NCBI RefSeq assembly: GCF_030490285.1
Contig: NZ_CP129884.1
Coordinates: 2,914,001-2,978,000, forward strand
Length of the DNA stretch: 64,000 nucleotides
Reading direction: 5' to 3'
Source: Methylomonas montana
GTDB taxonomy: Bacteria > Pseudomonadota > Gammaproteobacteria > Methylococcales > Methylomonadaceae
How positions within the stretch are numbered: the first letter of the stretch is position 1; every line of letters begins with the position of its first letter. Below the pieces are notes generated by a model, which made no database searches, had not been told where the DNA came from, and saw only the letters and a program-made list of their open reading frames with translations. The position numbers and the translations under genes were made by a program. Shown piece by piece: positions 47,000-54,956 of this stretch.

Positions 47000-47069
47000 G
47001 GCAACCCGGCTGCCTTGAATAACAAGACCCGTGGCTTTCCGTCCCCGCTTCGCAACGAGTTTGGCTTTA
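47000..47069 (-). promoter_or_regulatory. Cyclic-di-GMP-I (GEMM-I) riboswitch
   Basis: Read on the minus strand, the aptamer runs AAAGCCAAAC, a stem with tetraloop GCGA, GGGGACGGAAAGCCACGGGT, CT, and the closing GGCAGCCGGGTTGCC. This matches the GEMM-I consensus almost throughout, including the tetraloop and the receptor. It precedes the giant exoprotein gene and lies downstream of tpsB on the same strand, so the exoprotein can be regulated separately from its transporter. Confidence 0.95.
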
Positions 47070-47475
47070 TCGTTCGTTATTAAAAAATCAATACCAATGA
47101 AATATTAAATTCATCAATATCGTCTTCGAATATGAGTTTAATATCCATATAACTTTTAATAACTGTACCAAGGTATTAATGATTATTTATTACAAAATTA
47201 TGACAAAAAATAAAAACCAATAAATTTACAAGTTATTGATTATTATGATATTTTATTCTATAAACCACTTATAAACACATTTTGTGGCCAAATTTATTTG
47301 ACCCATATTGCAAAATATTTTTAAAAGCCGAATCACCCTATCGATATAGAGTCTAATTCCAATAAAACAGGACTTCCTAATACAGCAATCAGCTCGTCTA
47401 TTTATGACGAAAAAATGACAAAATATCTATTTAACGAATAGTTAAATAGGTAACATTCGCCACTGATAAAATACT
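47070..47475. other. AT-rich intergenic region between tpsB and tpsA
   Basis: About 400 bases that are conspicuously richer in A and T than the surrounding genes, with many runs such as AAAAAT and TATTTA and no reading frame of note. It must contain the promoter for the riboswitch transcript. AT-rich stretches of this kind are typical targets of xenogeneic silencers such as H-NS or MvaT; whether one acts here is unknown. Confidence 0.6.
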
Positions 47476-49131
47476 TTAAAACTCGGTGGCAATATTGAAA
47501 TGCACCCGAGGATCACCGCTATTGACCGGCGCCAACGAACTGAACGGAATACCGATGTCCAAGGCGCCGCTAAGCTTTTTCCACATTTGAAAGCGCAAGC
47601 CAACACCGCCGCTGCTGAGAAAATTGCCCTTGGCGTTACCCGGCAAGGCGTTTTTGATCCAGCCCTTGCCCGCATCAAAGAAAGCCAGTAATTTCAATTG
47701 ATCGACAAACTCCCAATCGCTGGCACCCAGGTGCGGCGAATGCAGCTCCAGCGAACCGAACACCGCGTCATCGGCCAAGGCCTGCGTTTCGAAATAACCG
47801 CGCACGCTCTGCGCGCCGCCCAGGGAGAACTGTTCGTTACTAATCAGGGGCGAATCGGCGGCTTGTCCGGAGAAATGGCCGACCATTTCCATGCCCCACG
47901 GCAATTCGTGCTGGGTTTTCAGGTCGCCGGTCAGATAGAGATAATTGGCTTTGGCCAGATAGCGCTTCTCCTCGAACTCCTTTTGAGAATTACCCAAGCC
48001 GCGCACCGAAAAATGCATGCCCACATCGAAGCTGGTCATGGCATGCTCGCTGCGCCAATTTCCGCTGTATTGGGCCAGGAACGGCGTATAGCTGATCGGG
48101 GTTTTAATCGAGTCGGCCCCCAGCAAATTGACGTCTTCCTTGAAATCCTTGTAATCGACGCCCAAGGTGCCGTTGTGGCTGTAGTCGTTCAGCGATTTAA
48201 ACGGTCGAACCAGACGGGCGCCGTAGATATTACCGATACCGATCACCGACAGCGCGCCGGCGCTGGCGATCTGAGCGCTGGACGAAGAACTGACCGCGTA
48301 AAAAGCCAAGCGAGTCGGGCTGTCGAACAGCGGCAGCGCGTAGGTACCGGCCCAAACGTCTACTTCTTCGTTGTTTTCCGGCGAGACTTGATACATCAGC
48401 GAAGCGCTGTGCATTTCCTGCCAGAGATTGTCGTAACGTAAGGACGACACCAACCGCAAGCGTGAAGTAGTGGAGGTATTGCGGCCATTCAACTCGATAC
48501 GGCCGTGCAGCGGCAGTTCGTCTTTAACTTTTAAATCCACTTCCAAAGTACCAGGCGTTTCGCCGGCCCGCAGGATAGGCTGAATCTGCCGGTCGGCGCT
48601 CTGCCCGCTCAACTCGGCCAATTGTTGCTGCATTTTCGGCAGATTGGGGACGTTGCCTTCCGCCAACTCCGGGACACCGGCCTTGATTTTGCCCAGCGAA
48701 AAATACCGGGAATCCTTGACCCGCAACTTGGAGACCTTGCCTTCCACGACTTGCAAATAGACGATGCCGTTTTTCACATCCTGTTCCGGTATGTCCACCG
48801 CCACGGTTTGATAGCCGTTGGTGCGGTATAAGTCTTCCAGCGCGGTGCGAGCCATTTCGACGTTATCGATGCTTTTTTTCGGACCGAGAAACGGATAAAC
48901 CGTGCGCTCCAATTGTTTTTTGTCCAGTAGCGTGTTGCCCTTGACCCGTAGTTCCAGCAGATCGAAATTGGCCGCTGCTTGCGGTGCGGGTTGGGCTTGG
49001 ACCGCTTGGGTTTCCGCCGCCGGCGTTTCCAAATTTTGCTGCGCCGACACGCTAAAACTGCCGGCAGCCAGTGCGACCAAACTCAACACCAATAGGCAGG
49101 GTTTAACGACTGTTGTGTGATGTAACTGCAT
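47476..49131 (-). CDS. Two-partner secretion transporter, FhaC/ShlB family
   Basis: Outer-membrane TpsB transporter of 551 residues. A signal peptide (LVLSLVALAAGSFSVSAQ) is followed by a POTRA_2 domain (FDLLELRVKGNTLLDKKQLE, LEDLYRTNGYQTVAVDIPEQ, VYLQVVEGKVSKLRV), a second POTRA/ShlB region, and a barrel with the FhaC family motifs LRLVSSLRYDNLWQEMHSAS and FSLGGAQSVRGYFE (the VRGY motif of loop 6). The C-terminus VHFNIATEF ends in Phe, as required for BAM insertion. It lies upstream of the exoprotein gene with a long regulatory gap. Confidence 0.94.
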   Translation of the reverse strand: MQLHHTTVVKPCLLVLSLVALAAGSFSVSAQQNLETPAAETQAVQAQPAPQAAANFDLLELRVKGNTLLDKKQLERTVYPFLGPKKSIDNVEMARTALEDLYRTNGYQTVAVDIPEQDVKNGIVYLQVVEGKVSKLRVKDSRYFSLGKIKAGVPELAEGNVPNLPKMQQQLAELSGQSADRQIQPILRAGETPGTLEVDLKVKDELPLHGRIELNGRNTSTTSRLRLVSSLRYDNLWQEMHSASLMYQVSPENNEEVDVWAGTYALPLFDSPTRLAFYAVSSSSSAQIASAGALSVIGIGNIYGARLVRPFKSLNDYSHNGTLGVDYKDFKEDVNLLGADSIKTPISYTPFLAQYSGNWRSEHAMTSFDVGMHFSVRGLGNSQKEFEEKRYLAKANYLYLTGDLKTQHELPWGMEMVGHFSGQAADSPLISNEQFSLGGAQSVRGYFETQALADDAVFGSLELHSPHLGASDWEFVDQLKLLAFFDAGKGWIKNALPGNAKGNFLSSGGVGLRFQMWKKLSGALDIGIPFSSLAPVNSGDPRVHFNIATEF

Positions 49132-49287
49132 GTATCCGATGAATGTGCATGACCCGGTCTTCCCGATGAAAACCGCCGAACCGCCATTGTATGAAGCTTA
49201 GGTTAAGTTTTTGTGACAGCGCTGTTCGGAGCAGGTATTCGCAAACCCTGCCAAGCATGGCTTCCGACTTGATTTGATACCCTAATA

Positions 49288-49330
49288 AAAACAAACCAGG
49301 CCAACCGCGATGAAGCGAGCTGGCCTGGTA
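49288..49330 (-). terminator. Intrinsic terminator after binding-protein-like gene
   Basis: On the minus strand ACCAGGCCAGC pairs with GTTGGCCTGGT (one G-T pair) across a 20-base loop that can fold further, followed by TTGTTTTT. It ends the transcript of the gene at 49382-50995. Confidence 0.85.
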
Positions 49331-49381
49331 ATATTGATGGTCATCCATGACCGGCCGGGATTGCCCCGGCTTGGCTAGCTA

Positions 49382-50995
49382 TTACAACTTGGCGTCGCCG
49401 TTGTTGTACAAGGTAGGGACGCGGCAGTTATTGACCGACACAGATGACGTAGCGTGGCTGTATGGGTTGACCGGTCTGCTGGACAAAAACGCACCGTTGG
49501 CTTCTGGAGTAAAGTTGGTCGGAACCGCCAGATAAGCGCCTTTTTCAGTGGTAAAGGTGTGGGTAAAGCCGTTGTTCAGAGCCGCCATTACTTCAGGCGC
49601 ACCAGCCGATTTGATGACCGCATCGGTCAGTTTTTTCAGCGCGGTGTTTTCGGTGGCGTTGGCGGAGAACACATGGTTGGTCCAGTATTGGAAGGTATTT
49701 TCCGCCCAATCTCTGTATTTGCCGCTGACTACGTTAGCCAGAGTCGGCGCGACGCCGTCCAGTTTCACGAAACGGAATTTGCTGGCAGCGGCGGTTTTTT
49801 TCTCCAGCGACTGGATACCGACCGCCCAACGCACGCCCCAGGTGTTATCAAAGCCGTTAGCGGCGTTGGTGCCGTCATCCAATTCATCCAGGCAGTTACC
49901 GACCGAACCGGAAGTGTTGTTTTCGTGGATCATCGGATAGCCGTCGCCTTCAGCAAAGCCCAAGGCAACCGCGTCACCTGCTGGCGGGGTAGCGCCAGCG
50001 GCAGTGGTGCAGGGGTCTTGCAGGAATTTGATGTTGGATTGCGCTTGTGTACCGGAACCGTTTTCGCGGCGGCAGGTGTGCAGGTTAGACGCGCCTGGCA
50101 AATAAGCGGCAGCATTGGCAGCAGCCCAATCATACAGACCCAAACCGGTAGCACCGACTTTGATTTGGTTCCAGTCCGCCCAGTTACCGGCGTGAATCGC
50201 CGCCACTTGCGCAGAACTCAAGCTAGGCATGCAGGCTTCGGCTTCGCTGCCGACGGTGCAAGTCGCCGGAATCGCGCCGGTCGAAATTTGCGCGGCTTGC
50301 AGGGCAAAGTACAGTTTTTTAGTGACAGGTACGCCAAAGGCCAGCGCCGAGGCGCTTTTCACGGTCAATTTGGCCACGTCGTCGGCAGTCACGTCCGAAT
50401 AACCGGCTGGTGTATTGTTGCCGGTAAACTGCGCAGGGTCGACGTCGGAAATGCCGAAGTCAGCGATGTGCTTGACGTATTTGGTAGGATCAGCCAGGTC
50501 GTAAGGGCATTCGATGACACCCAAAGTGGTGCCGGCAACCGGTGCGGTGACTTGAGTGCAAGCCGAGCTGATTTTCAAAAACTCGATACTGGCACTAGCG
50601 GCATCGCCATTGGCTTCGGCGATCAGCGGGCTGACGCCGAACGCGGAACCGCCAGCACTGCGTTTATAAACCAGGATGTTAGGCTTATTGGTTGGCAAAC
50701 CGCTGTTGGTGGCGGCTTTTTCGCACAAATAAGCGTTTTGGTCGGAGCCGGTCAAGCTGTCTTTATATTTCCAGACTTTTTTGCTGCTGTCGCAAACTTT
50801 ATCGACAGCTGGCACGGTGGAATCGGTGATCAGCTTTTCGATGAAGTTGACCGCCGCGGAAGCGCCGGACAAATATACGGTGTTGGTTTGCGCGGGATCG
50901 ATGATCGGCAAGTTGTTGGCATCAACGTTGATGGCCGCTTGCGCGCCGGAAGACAGGGCGGCGGAAATCGCCACGCCTAATACTAATTTTTTCAT
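49382..50995 (-). CDS. Secreted periplasmic-binding-protein-like protein
   Basis: A 537-residue exported protein. A signal peptide (LVLGVAISAALSSGAQA) precedes NTVYLSGASAAVNFIEKLIT, a phosphate-binding-protein-like opening (the SGASA loop resembles that of PstS/DING proteins), and later segments NILVYKRSAGGSAFGVSPLI and VAAIHAGNWADWNQIKVGAT also follow the PstS pattern. It has several Cys (for example CEKAATNSG, CTVGSEAEACMPS, LHTCRRENG), suggesting disulphides. I start at ATG 50995 behind AGGAAAAA. It follows a PEP-CTERM gene by 70 bp. The ligand is unknown, and no ABC permease is present, so a surface or matrix role is possible. Confidence 0.75.
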   Translation of the reverse strand: MKKLVLGVAISAALSSGAQAAINVDANNLPIIDPAQTNTVYLSGASAAVNFIEKLITDSTVPAVDKVCDSSKKVWKYKDSLTGSDQNAYLCEKAATNSGLPTNKPNILVYKRSAGGSAFGVSPLIAEANGDAASASIEFLKISSACTQVTAPVAGTTLGVIECPYDLADPTKYVKHIADFGISDVDPAQFTGNNTPAGYSDVTADDVAKLTVKSASALAFGVPVTKKLYFALQAAQISTGAIPATCTVGSEAEACMPSLSSAQVAAIHAGNWADWNQIKVGATGLGLYDWAAANAAAYLPGASNLHTCRRENGSGTQAQSNIKFLQDPCTTAAGATPPAGDAVALGFAEGDGYPMIHENNTSGSVGNCLDELDDGTNAANGFDNTWGVRWAVGIQSLEKKTAAASKFRFVKLDGVAPTLANVVSGKYRDWAENTFQYWTNHVFSANATENTALKKLTDAVIKSAGAPEVMAALNNGFTHTFTTEKGAYLAVPTNFTPEANGAFLSSRPVNPYSHATSSVSVNNCRVPTLYNNGDAKL

Positions 50996-51065
50996 GAGTT
51001 TTTCCTCTGGTGTTAAGATTGAATCATTGAGACGGGATGGCAAACAAACGCCATCCCTGGGAACC

Positions 51066-51836
51066 TTACGCGGCAGCGTGTTTACGGCGAGTCATGCGCA
51101 ACACGCCCATCAGGCCGGCGCCGAACATCCAGACTGCGGCAGGCAGCGGCACCGCGGCAACGGCAGGACCGTAGCTCAACGAGTTGCCTGCCAATGTCCA
51201 TTTACCGGCAGTCAACACAGGTGCAGCAGTGCCGTTCAAGTAAAAGAAGTTACCGGCCGAACCATAGGCAATATTCGCTGCCGCATCACTTTTGGTTCCC
51301 CACAAGGTATCGGCAGTGTTGAGTTGATTGTGCTGTCCGGTATTGGCTGTATCGGAATCGGCCACCAATGAACTCAAGTTTGCCGCTGTGTTGGACACTG
51401 TTTCACCTGGGTTATCAGCCAACGCACCGCCGTTGATCGCGCCGGCGTGATTCTTGATACCAGTACCAGCAGCAGCCGCAACAGTTAAGTTGGTGTAAGC
51501 AGCCGGAGCACCCGCACTGGTTGCCAATTGTTTGGAGCCATTACCTACCGCAACCGTAAATACAGTTTGTGATGCATCCAAACCGGCTGAAAAAGTATTC
51601 CACAGCGCGTAAGCTGACAGATCAAAGCTTTTGGTATATGAAGCATTACCAACATTAGCAATCAAATCACCGTTGGTCAGACCCAAATCCAGCGTAAAAG
51701 TCAGGGCTTGGCTTTTGTCATAAACAGACAAAAAGGCTTCTGAGAGTGTAGCGCTACCGGTTGCGATACTCGCGTTCGCCGCGCCAGCGCCTGCCAACAG
51801 AGCCGCAGCCATTAAAGTTTTGCCGAAATGTTTCAT
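51066..51836 (-). CDS. VPLPA/PEP-CTERM sorting-domain protein
   Basis: A 256-residue exported protein. The signal peptide is LMAAALLAGAGAANA; the C-terminal sorting signal is VPLPAAVWMFGAGLMGVLRM followed by TRRKH, the VPLPA variant of PEP-CTERM tails. Between them lies a Thr/Ser/Ala-rich, low-complexity, beta-type region without recognised catalytic residues. A divergent GEMM-I aptamer is located 106 bp upstream of its start, and a binding-protein-like gene follows. Its tail resembles that of the PEP-CTERM protein near 11 kb. Exosortase processing is inferred; no exosortase is in the window. Confidence 0.88.
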   Translation of the reverse strand: MKHFGKTLMAAALLAGAGAANASIATGSATLSEAFLSVYDKSQALTFTLDLGLTNGDLIANVGNASYTKSFDLSAYALWNTFSAGLDASQTVFTVAVGNGSKQLATSAGAPAAYTNLTVAAAAGTGIKNHAGAINGGALADNPGETVSNTAANLSSLVADSDTANTGQHNQLNTADTLWGTKSDAAANIAYGSAGNFFYLNGTAAPVLTAGKWTLAGNSLSYGPAVAAVPLPAAVWMFGAGLMGVLRMTRRKHAAA

Positions 51837-51941
51837 TGTTTGTTTCCTTATGATTTAAAAATAAAAGTCTAAATACACAAGGTGACAGCCCAGCCATCTT
51901 GAGCATTGTCAATGTACGTCCTTATCATCGCCAGCCATCCA
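51837..51941 (-). promoter_or_regulatory. Leader between aptamer and PEP-CTERM start
   Basis: 105 bases of untranslated leader with AAGGAAACA just before the start codon at 51836. It includes complementary stretches (CAGCCATC versus GATGGCTGG on the minus strand) that could form alternative stems with the aptamer's 3-prime side, a plausible expression platform. Confidence 0.4.
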
Positions 51942-52024
51942 GGCCACCCGCCAAAGCAGGCATGACATTCAATACTCAAGATCCGAAGCTTTCCGTCCCC
52001 GCCTCGCGACGAGTTTGGCTTTTA
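51942..52024 (-). promoter_or_regulatory. GEMM-I-like c-di-GMP riboswitch, divergent
   Basis: On the minus strand AAAGCCAAACTCGTC, tetraloop GCGA, GGCGGGGACGGAAAGC and CGGATCT match the GEMM-I core and closely copy the aptamer upstream of the giant exoprotein. The 3-prime signature is altered (GGCGGGTGGCC in place of GCCGGGTTGCC) and the P3 arm is longer. It may be a variant or a partly degraded aptamer. It controls the VPLPA/PEP-CTERM gene and probably the following binding-protein-like gene. Confidence 0.8.
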
Positions 52025-52495
52025 CACGCTTATTTTTACACTGCTATCTAACACCAAGACGGTGCTGCTCTCCCCGCTACCATGTTGCATGTCGCTCTAC
52101 CCTCGCCGACTCCCTAACCTCTTCCGTCGCCTACTCCCTATGCGTGCCGTCCTTGCTCCCTAATCTGTCCTGAATCTTTACGAACCGCCCGAATAGGGCC
52201 TGTCCTTCAGTTGCGGCGGATTATTCCAGAGCAAATCGGGGGTTTCCGTTACACGTCTGTTACGGTTTCGTTAAATGTAATACGCACGCCACCGCGACTC
52301 GCCGAAAAGCCGTCAGCCATATCGGCCCAAGCGTTTGTTTTAATTGAATAGCTTTCCGCGACGATGCTGAAATGACTTCAGCCAAGGGAACTTGCCGGTA
52401 AACCGATCCGGCTGTACAGTTGGACTTTTAAGGACTGCAAGTCTTGCGCTTGCCGACTAAACATCACTATCGGCTGTCAAACGAAAGGAAACGGA
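52025..52495. other. Divergent intergenic region
   Basis: 470 bases between the riboswitch and the metalloprotease gene. It contains a stretch with recurring CTCCCTA units (about 52105-52170) and otherwise nothing recognisable. Promoters for both divergent transcripts must be here. Confidence 0.4.
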
Positions 52496-53635
52496 ATGAG
52501 CGAAACAACAACCCTGGAACAAGCTTTTGGCAGCGCCGCCCACCCAATCAAAGGGCTGGAGCATTTAGCCAGGGATTTGAATCGCTGGTATTTGAACCAG
52601 CCGGCCGAGCATCACTTCCTGCATCCTTGTGTGATCGACGGTAAACCGGCGCTGGTGTGCCAAGCCGGTTTGAGTCTCAATGCCCAAGCAGCCTTTGCAG
52701 CGTTGCAAGATATTGCCCGGCGTTACGGCATTTATTTAAAGGAAGACAGTCGCTTAAAGAACGATGACTCGATTCCGCATAACCGCCGCCGCAATGTCTG
52801 TTTGGTGTTAAGTTTTTGTATCGGCATGATGGCGACTTCTCGGGTCGTCACTGCCAAAGATTTGCTGCCGGTCAATGCCGTGCAGCCGGCGGCCAGCCAA
52901 ATTACCGAGCCGATTAGCCGGATGCAAGCCAGCCTGGCGGTCGGCGGCGATGGCGTCTCGGTGATTCGCTTGCGTCAGCAAAAACCGCCCTCTGCCGCCC
53001 AGGTATTGGCCGCGTACAGTCAGAAACAAGCGACGTTAACAAGCAATCAACTCGCGGAAACCGAAATCGCCGGCTTCCTGACCACGCTCTATCAAGCCGA
53101 ATCTGGCGACCCTGCTTCGATCAACGCCGACCTGGCCGCCATCGCCGACTATTATTCGCGCTATCCGCAAGTCATCGGTTTAATCAACGAGTTACGCGGC
53201 CAAAAACTGACACTCAAATATCGGCAAAACAACTGGCAGACCCAAGCCTGGGGCAACCAATATGGCGTAGACAGCGTCACCATCTACTTCGACACCCGGC
53301 TGGGCGCGCAATTGCTGAACGCCCCCGGCTGCGACGCCACGCCGGCCTGTAGCATTTCGCCGGCCGACGCTTTATTACACGAATTACTGCATGCCAAATT
53401 GATGCTATTGGATAGCCAACATTTCATCGAAGGCGGCGGTATGGCTCAAACCTTGTATCCATTTGAGCATGAGCGGGAAGTGATCTCGCACGAAAACGAG
53501 CTATACCAAGACATGAATCAAATGGATGGCCTGGCCCGGCCTTTGCGGCATCGGCATAGCGGCGAATTGCTACAGGTAAGCTGCCCTGCCTGCACCCCGA
53601 CCAAGCAAGTTGCCTCGGCCGATTTAAGCCTGTAA
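52496..53635 (+). CDS. Membrane-anchored HELLH zinc metalloprotease (M91-like?)
   Basis: A 379-residue protein with three parts: a soluble N-terminal region of about 95 residues, a single hydrophobic segment (VCLVLSFCIGMMATS, 101-115), and a C-terminal domain with the zinc-binding HELLH at 295-299 (SPADALLHELLHAKLMLLDS). About 25 residues later EHEREVISHENELYQDMNQM supplies acidic residues that could be the third ligand, and GLARPLRHRHSGE follows, a layout reminiscent of the NleD/XopG (peptidase M91) family. The start is supported by AAAGGAAACGG. Both neighbours are unrelated. Substrate and exact family are uncertain. Confidence 0.72.
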   Translation: MSETTTLEQAFGSAAHPIKGLEHLARDLNRWYLNQPAEHHFLHPCVIDGKPALVCQAGLSLNAQAAFAALQDIARRYGIYLKEDSRLKNDDSIPHNRRRNVCLVLSFCIGMMATSRVVTAKDLLPVNAVQPAASQITEPISRMQASLAVGGDGVSVIRLRQQKPPSAAQVLAAYSQKQATLTSNQLAETEIAGFLTTLYQAESGDPASINADLAAIADYYSRYPQVIGLINELRGQKLTLKYRQNNWQTQAWGNQYGVDSVTIYFDTRLGAQLLNAPGCDATPACSISPADALLHELLHAKLMLLDSQHFIEGGGMAQTLYPFEHEREVISHENELYQDMNQMDGLARPLRHRHSGELLQVSCPACTPTKQVASADLSL

Positions 53636-53677
53636 AACTGGAGGGGATCTCTAAAATCTCCTTCTTCCTCCGGAGGC

Positions 53678-53778
53678 TGTCGTAAAAGTCAAATGTAGGT
53701 TGGGCAGAGCAGAGCGAAGCCCAACAAAACCAAAATGTTGGGCTTCATTGTATTCAGCCCAACCTACCTTTTACGACA
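53678..53778. repeat. MITE/REP-like palindromic element
   Basis: The ends TGTCGTAAAAG and CTTTTACGACA are perfect inverted repeats, and inside them TAGGTTGGGC is matched by GCCCAACCTA; a third inner pair (GAAGCCCAACA / TGTTGGGCTTC) makes a nested cruciform. Partial similarity of the flanks extends outward for about 30 bp on each side. It shares GTAGGTTG with the element at 34.0 kb. No coding capacity. Confidence 0.8.
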
Positions 53779-53979
53779 ATCTCCTCCAGGAGAAGGTTGA
53801 GATCAGGGGATTATATCAGTAACTTATACCCTCACCACTGGTTACAGATCATGACGTAAGCATCCAGCCGCGCAATTTTCCAGGCCGCACCCTGTATCTG
53901 GACGATTGCAGGGTTATCGGAAACGCCGGTTTTCGCGAGCACTCGATCACTCATGCCTACCGAACCTTGCCCACCCGCC
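53779..53979. other. Intergenic, nothing firmly recognised
   Basis: 200 bases between the palindromic element and the ppk2 stop. With the element it makes a 344-base stretch without a gene. A 40-codon minus-strand frame (53832-53954) is present but has no supporting signals. Confidence 0.4.
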
Positions 53980-54762
53980 TCAAGGCGCAATCATGCCGTT
54001 GTGCAAATAGCTTTCTTCGTAATTGAAGACAATATTGGCGTCCGGCAGTACCAGCGCCTCGTTTTTGCCCTTGTAATCCAAGCGAAATAGTAAATCCTTG
54101 ATGATGTTGATCCGCGCGGCCTGCTTGTCGTCCGACCTGACCACGGTCCACGGCGCGGACAAATGATGGGTTCTGGCAAACATGATGTTGCGGGCGTCGC
54201 TGTATTGCTGCCAATGTTTTTGCGCTTCCTTGTCGATGGGGCTGACTTTCCATTGTTTAAGCGGATCTTTTTCACGTTGTTTCAGGCGTTCTTTCTGTTC
54301 GGCCTTGCTGATGTCCAGATAATATTTCAGCAGTTTGATGCCGGAGCGCACTAGCAATTGCTCGTAGTGGGAAACGGTTTCGATGAATTCGTGATATTCG
54401 GCGTCGCTGCAAAACTCCATCACCCGCTCGACGCCGGCCCGGTTGTACCAACTGCGGTTGAACAATACCATTTCCTGCGCGGCCGGCAGATGGTGCGTGT
54501 AACGTTGAAAATACCAGGTGCTAAGGTCGCGATCGGACGGTTTGCCCAGCGCCACCACCCGAATTTCCCTCGGGCTGAGATGCTGAATGATGCGCTTGAT
54601 GGTACCGTCCTTGCCGCCGGCATCACGGCCTTCGAAGATAATCAGAATCTTGTCGCCATGCTTGATGATGTGGTTCTGCAACTTGACCAGTTCCTCCTGG
54701 AGTTGTTGCAAAGTATCTTTGTAGACTTGTTTATCGGGTTTGGGTGCGTGTTTTTTGCTCAT
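53980..54762 (-). CDS. ppk2: Polyphosphate kinase 2
   Basis: A 260-residue single-domain PPK2 that phosphorylates nucleotides with polyphosphate. The Walker A is FEGRDAGGKDGTIKRIIQHL; the lid and Walker B regions are WYFQRYTHHLPAAQEMVLFN and RSWYNRAGVERVMEF; KYYLDISKAEQKERLKQREK and QWKVSPIDKEAQKHWQQYSD complete the family pattern. Length is that of the short class, though the class (ADP, AMP or GDP preference) cannot be called by eye. Likely monocistronic. Confidence 0.95.
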   Translation of the reverse strand: MSKKHAPKPDKQVYKDTLQQLQEELVKLQNHIIKHGDKILIIFEGRDAGGKDGTIKRIIQHLSPREIRVVALGKPSDRDLSTWYFQRYTHHLPAAQEMVLFNRSWYNRAGVERVMEFCSDAEYHEFIETVSHYEQLLVRSGIKLLKYYLDISKAEQKERLKQREKDPLKQWKVSPIDKEAQKHWQQYSDARNIMFARTHHLSAPWTVVRSDDKQAARINIIKDLLFRLDYKGKNEALVLPDANIVFNYEESYLHNGMIAP

Positions 54763-54956
54763 GGTGGCCGGCCTTGTTTAAAGTGTGTCGGTAAACATAG
54801 CAACAATGCGCGCGTATTGTAATGGCCGGATAAATTTGGCCACTTTATTAGATGTTGGGCGAGCAAGCGTTTTTCGCTTGTCCACCGAATTGGACGATTT
54901 CGCGTGGGCACGAAAAACATATGCCTCCCGGCTAGCTATCAAAATTCAAGTTAATT

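Noticed and set aside
49454..50980. Long plus-strand open frame (508 codons) opposite the binding-protein-like gene
   Set aside because: It is antisense to a gene with a signal peptide, ribosome-binding site and terminator; its product is repetitive and without family features. A codon-bias shadow.
53832..53954. 40-codon minus-strand frame downstream of ppk2
   Set aside because: No recognisable family, no clear ribosome-binding site and next to a repeat; length is within chance expectation.
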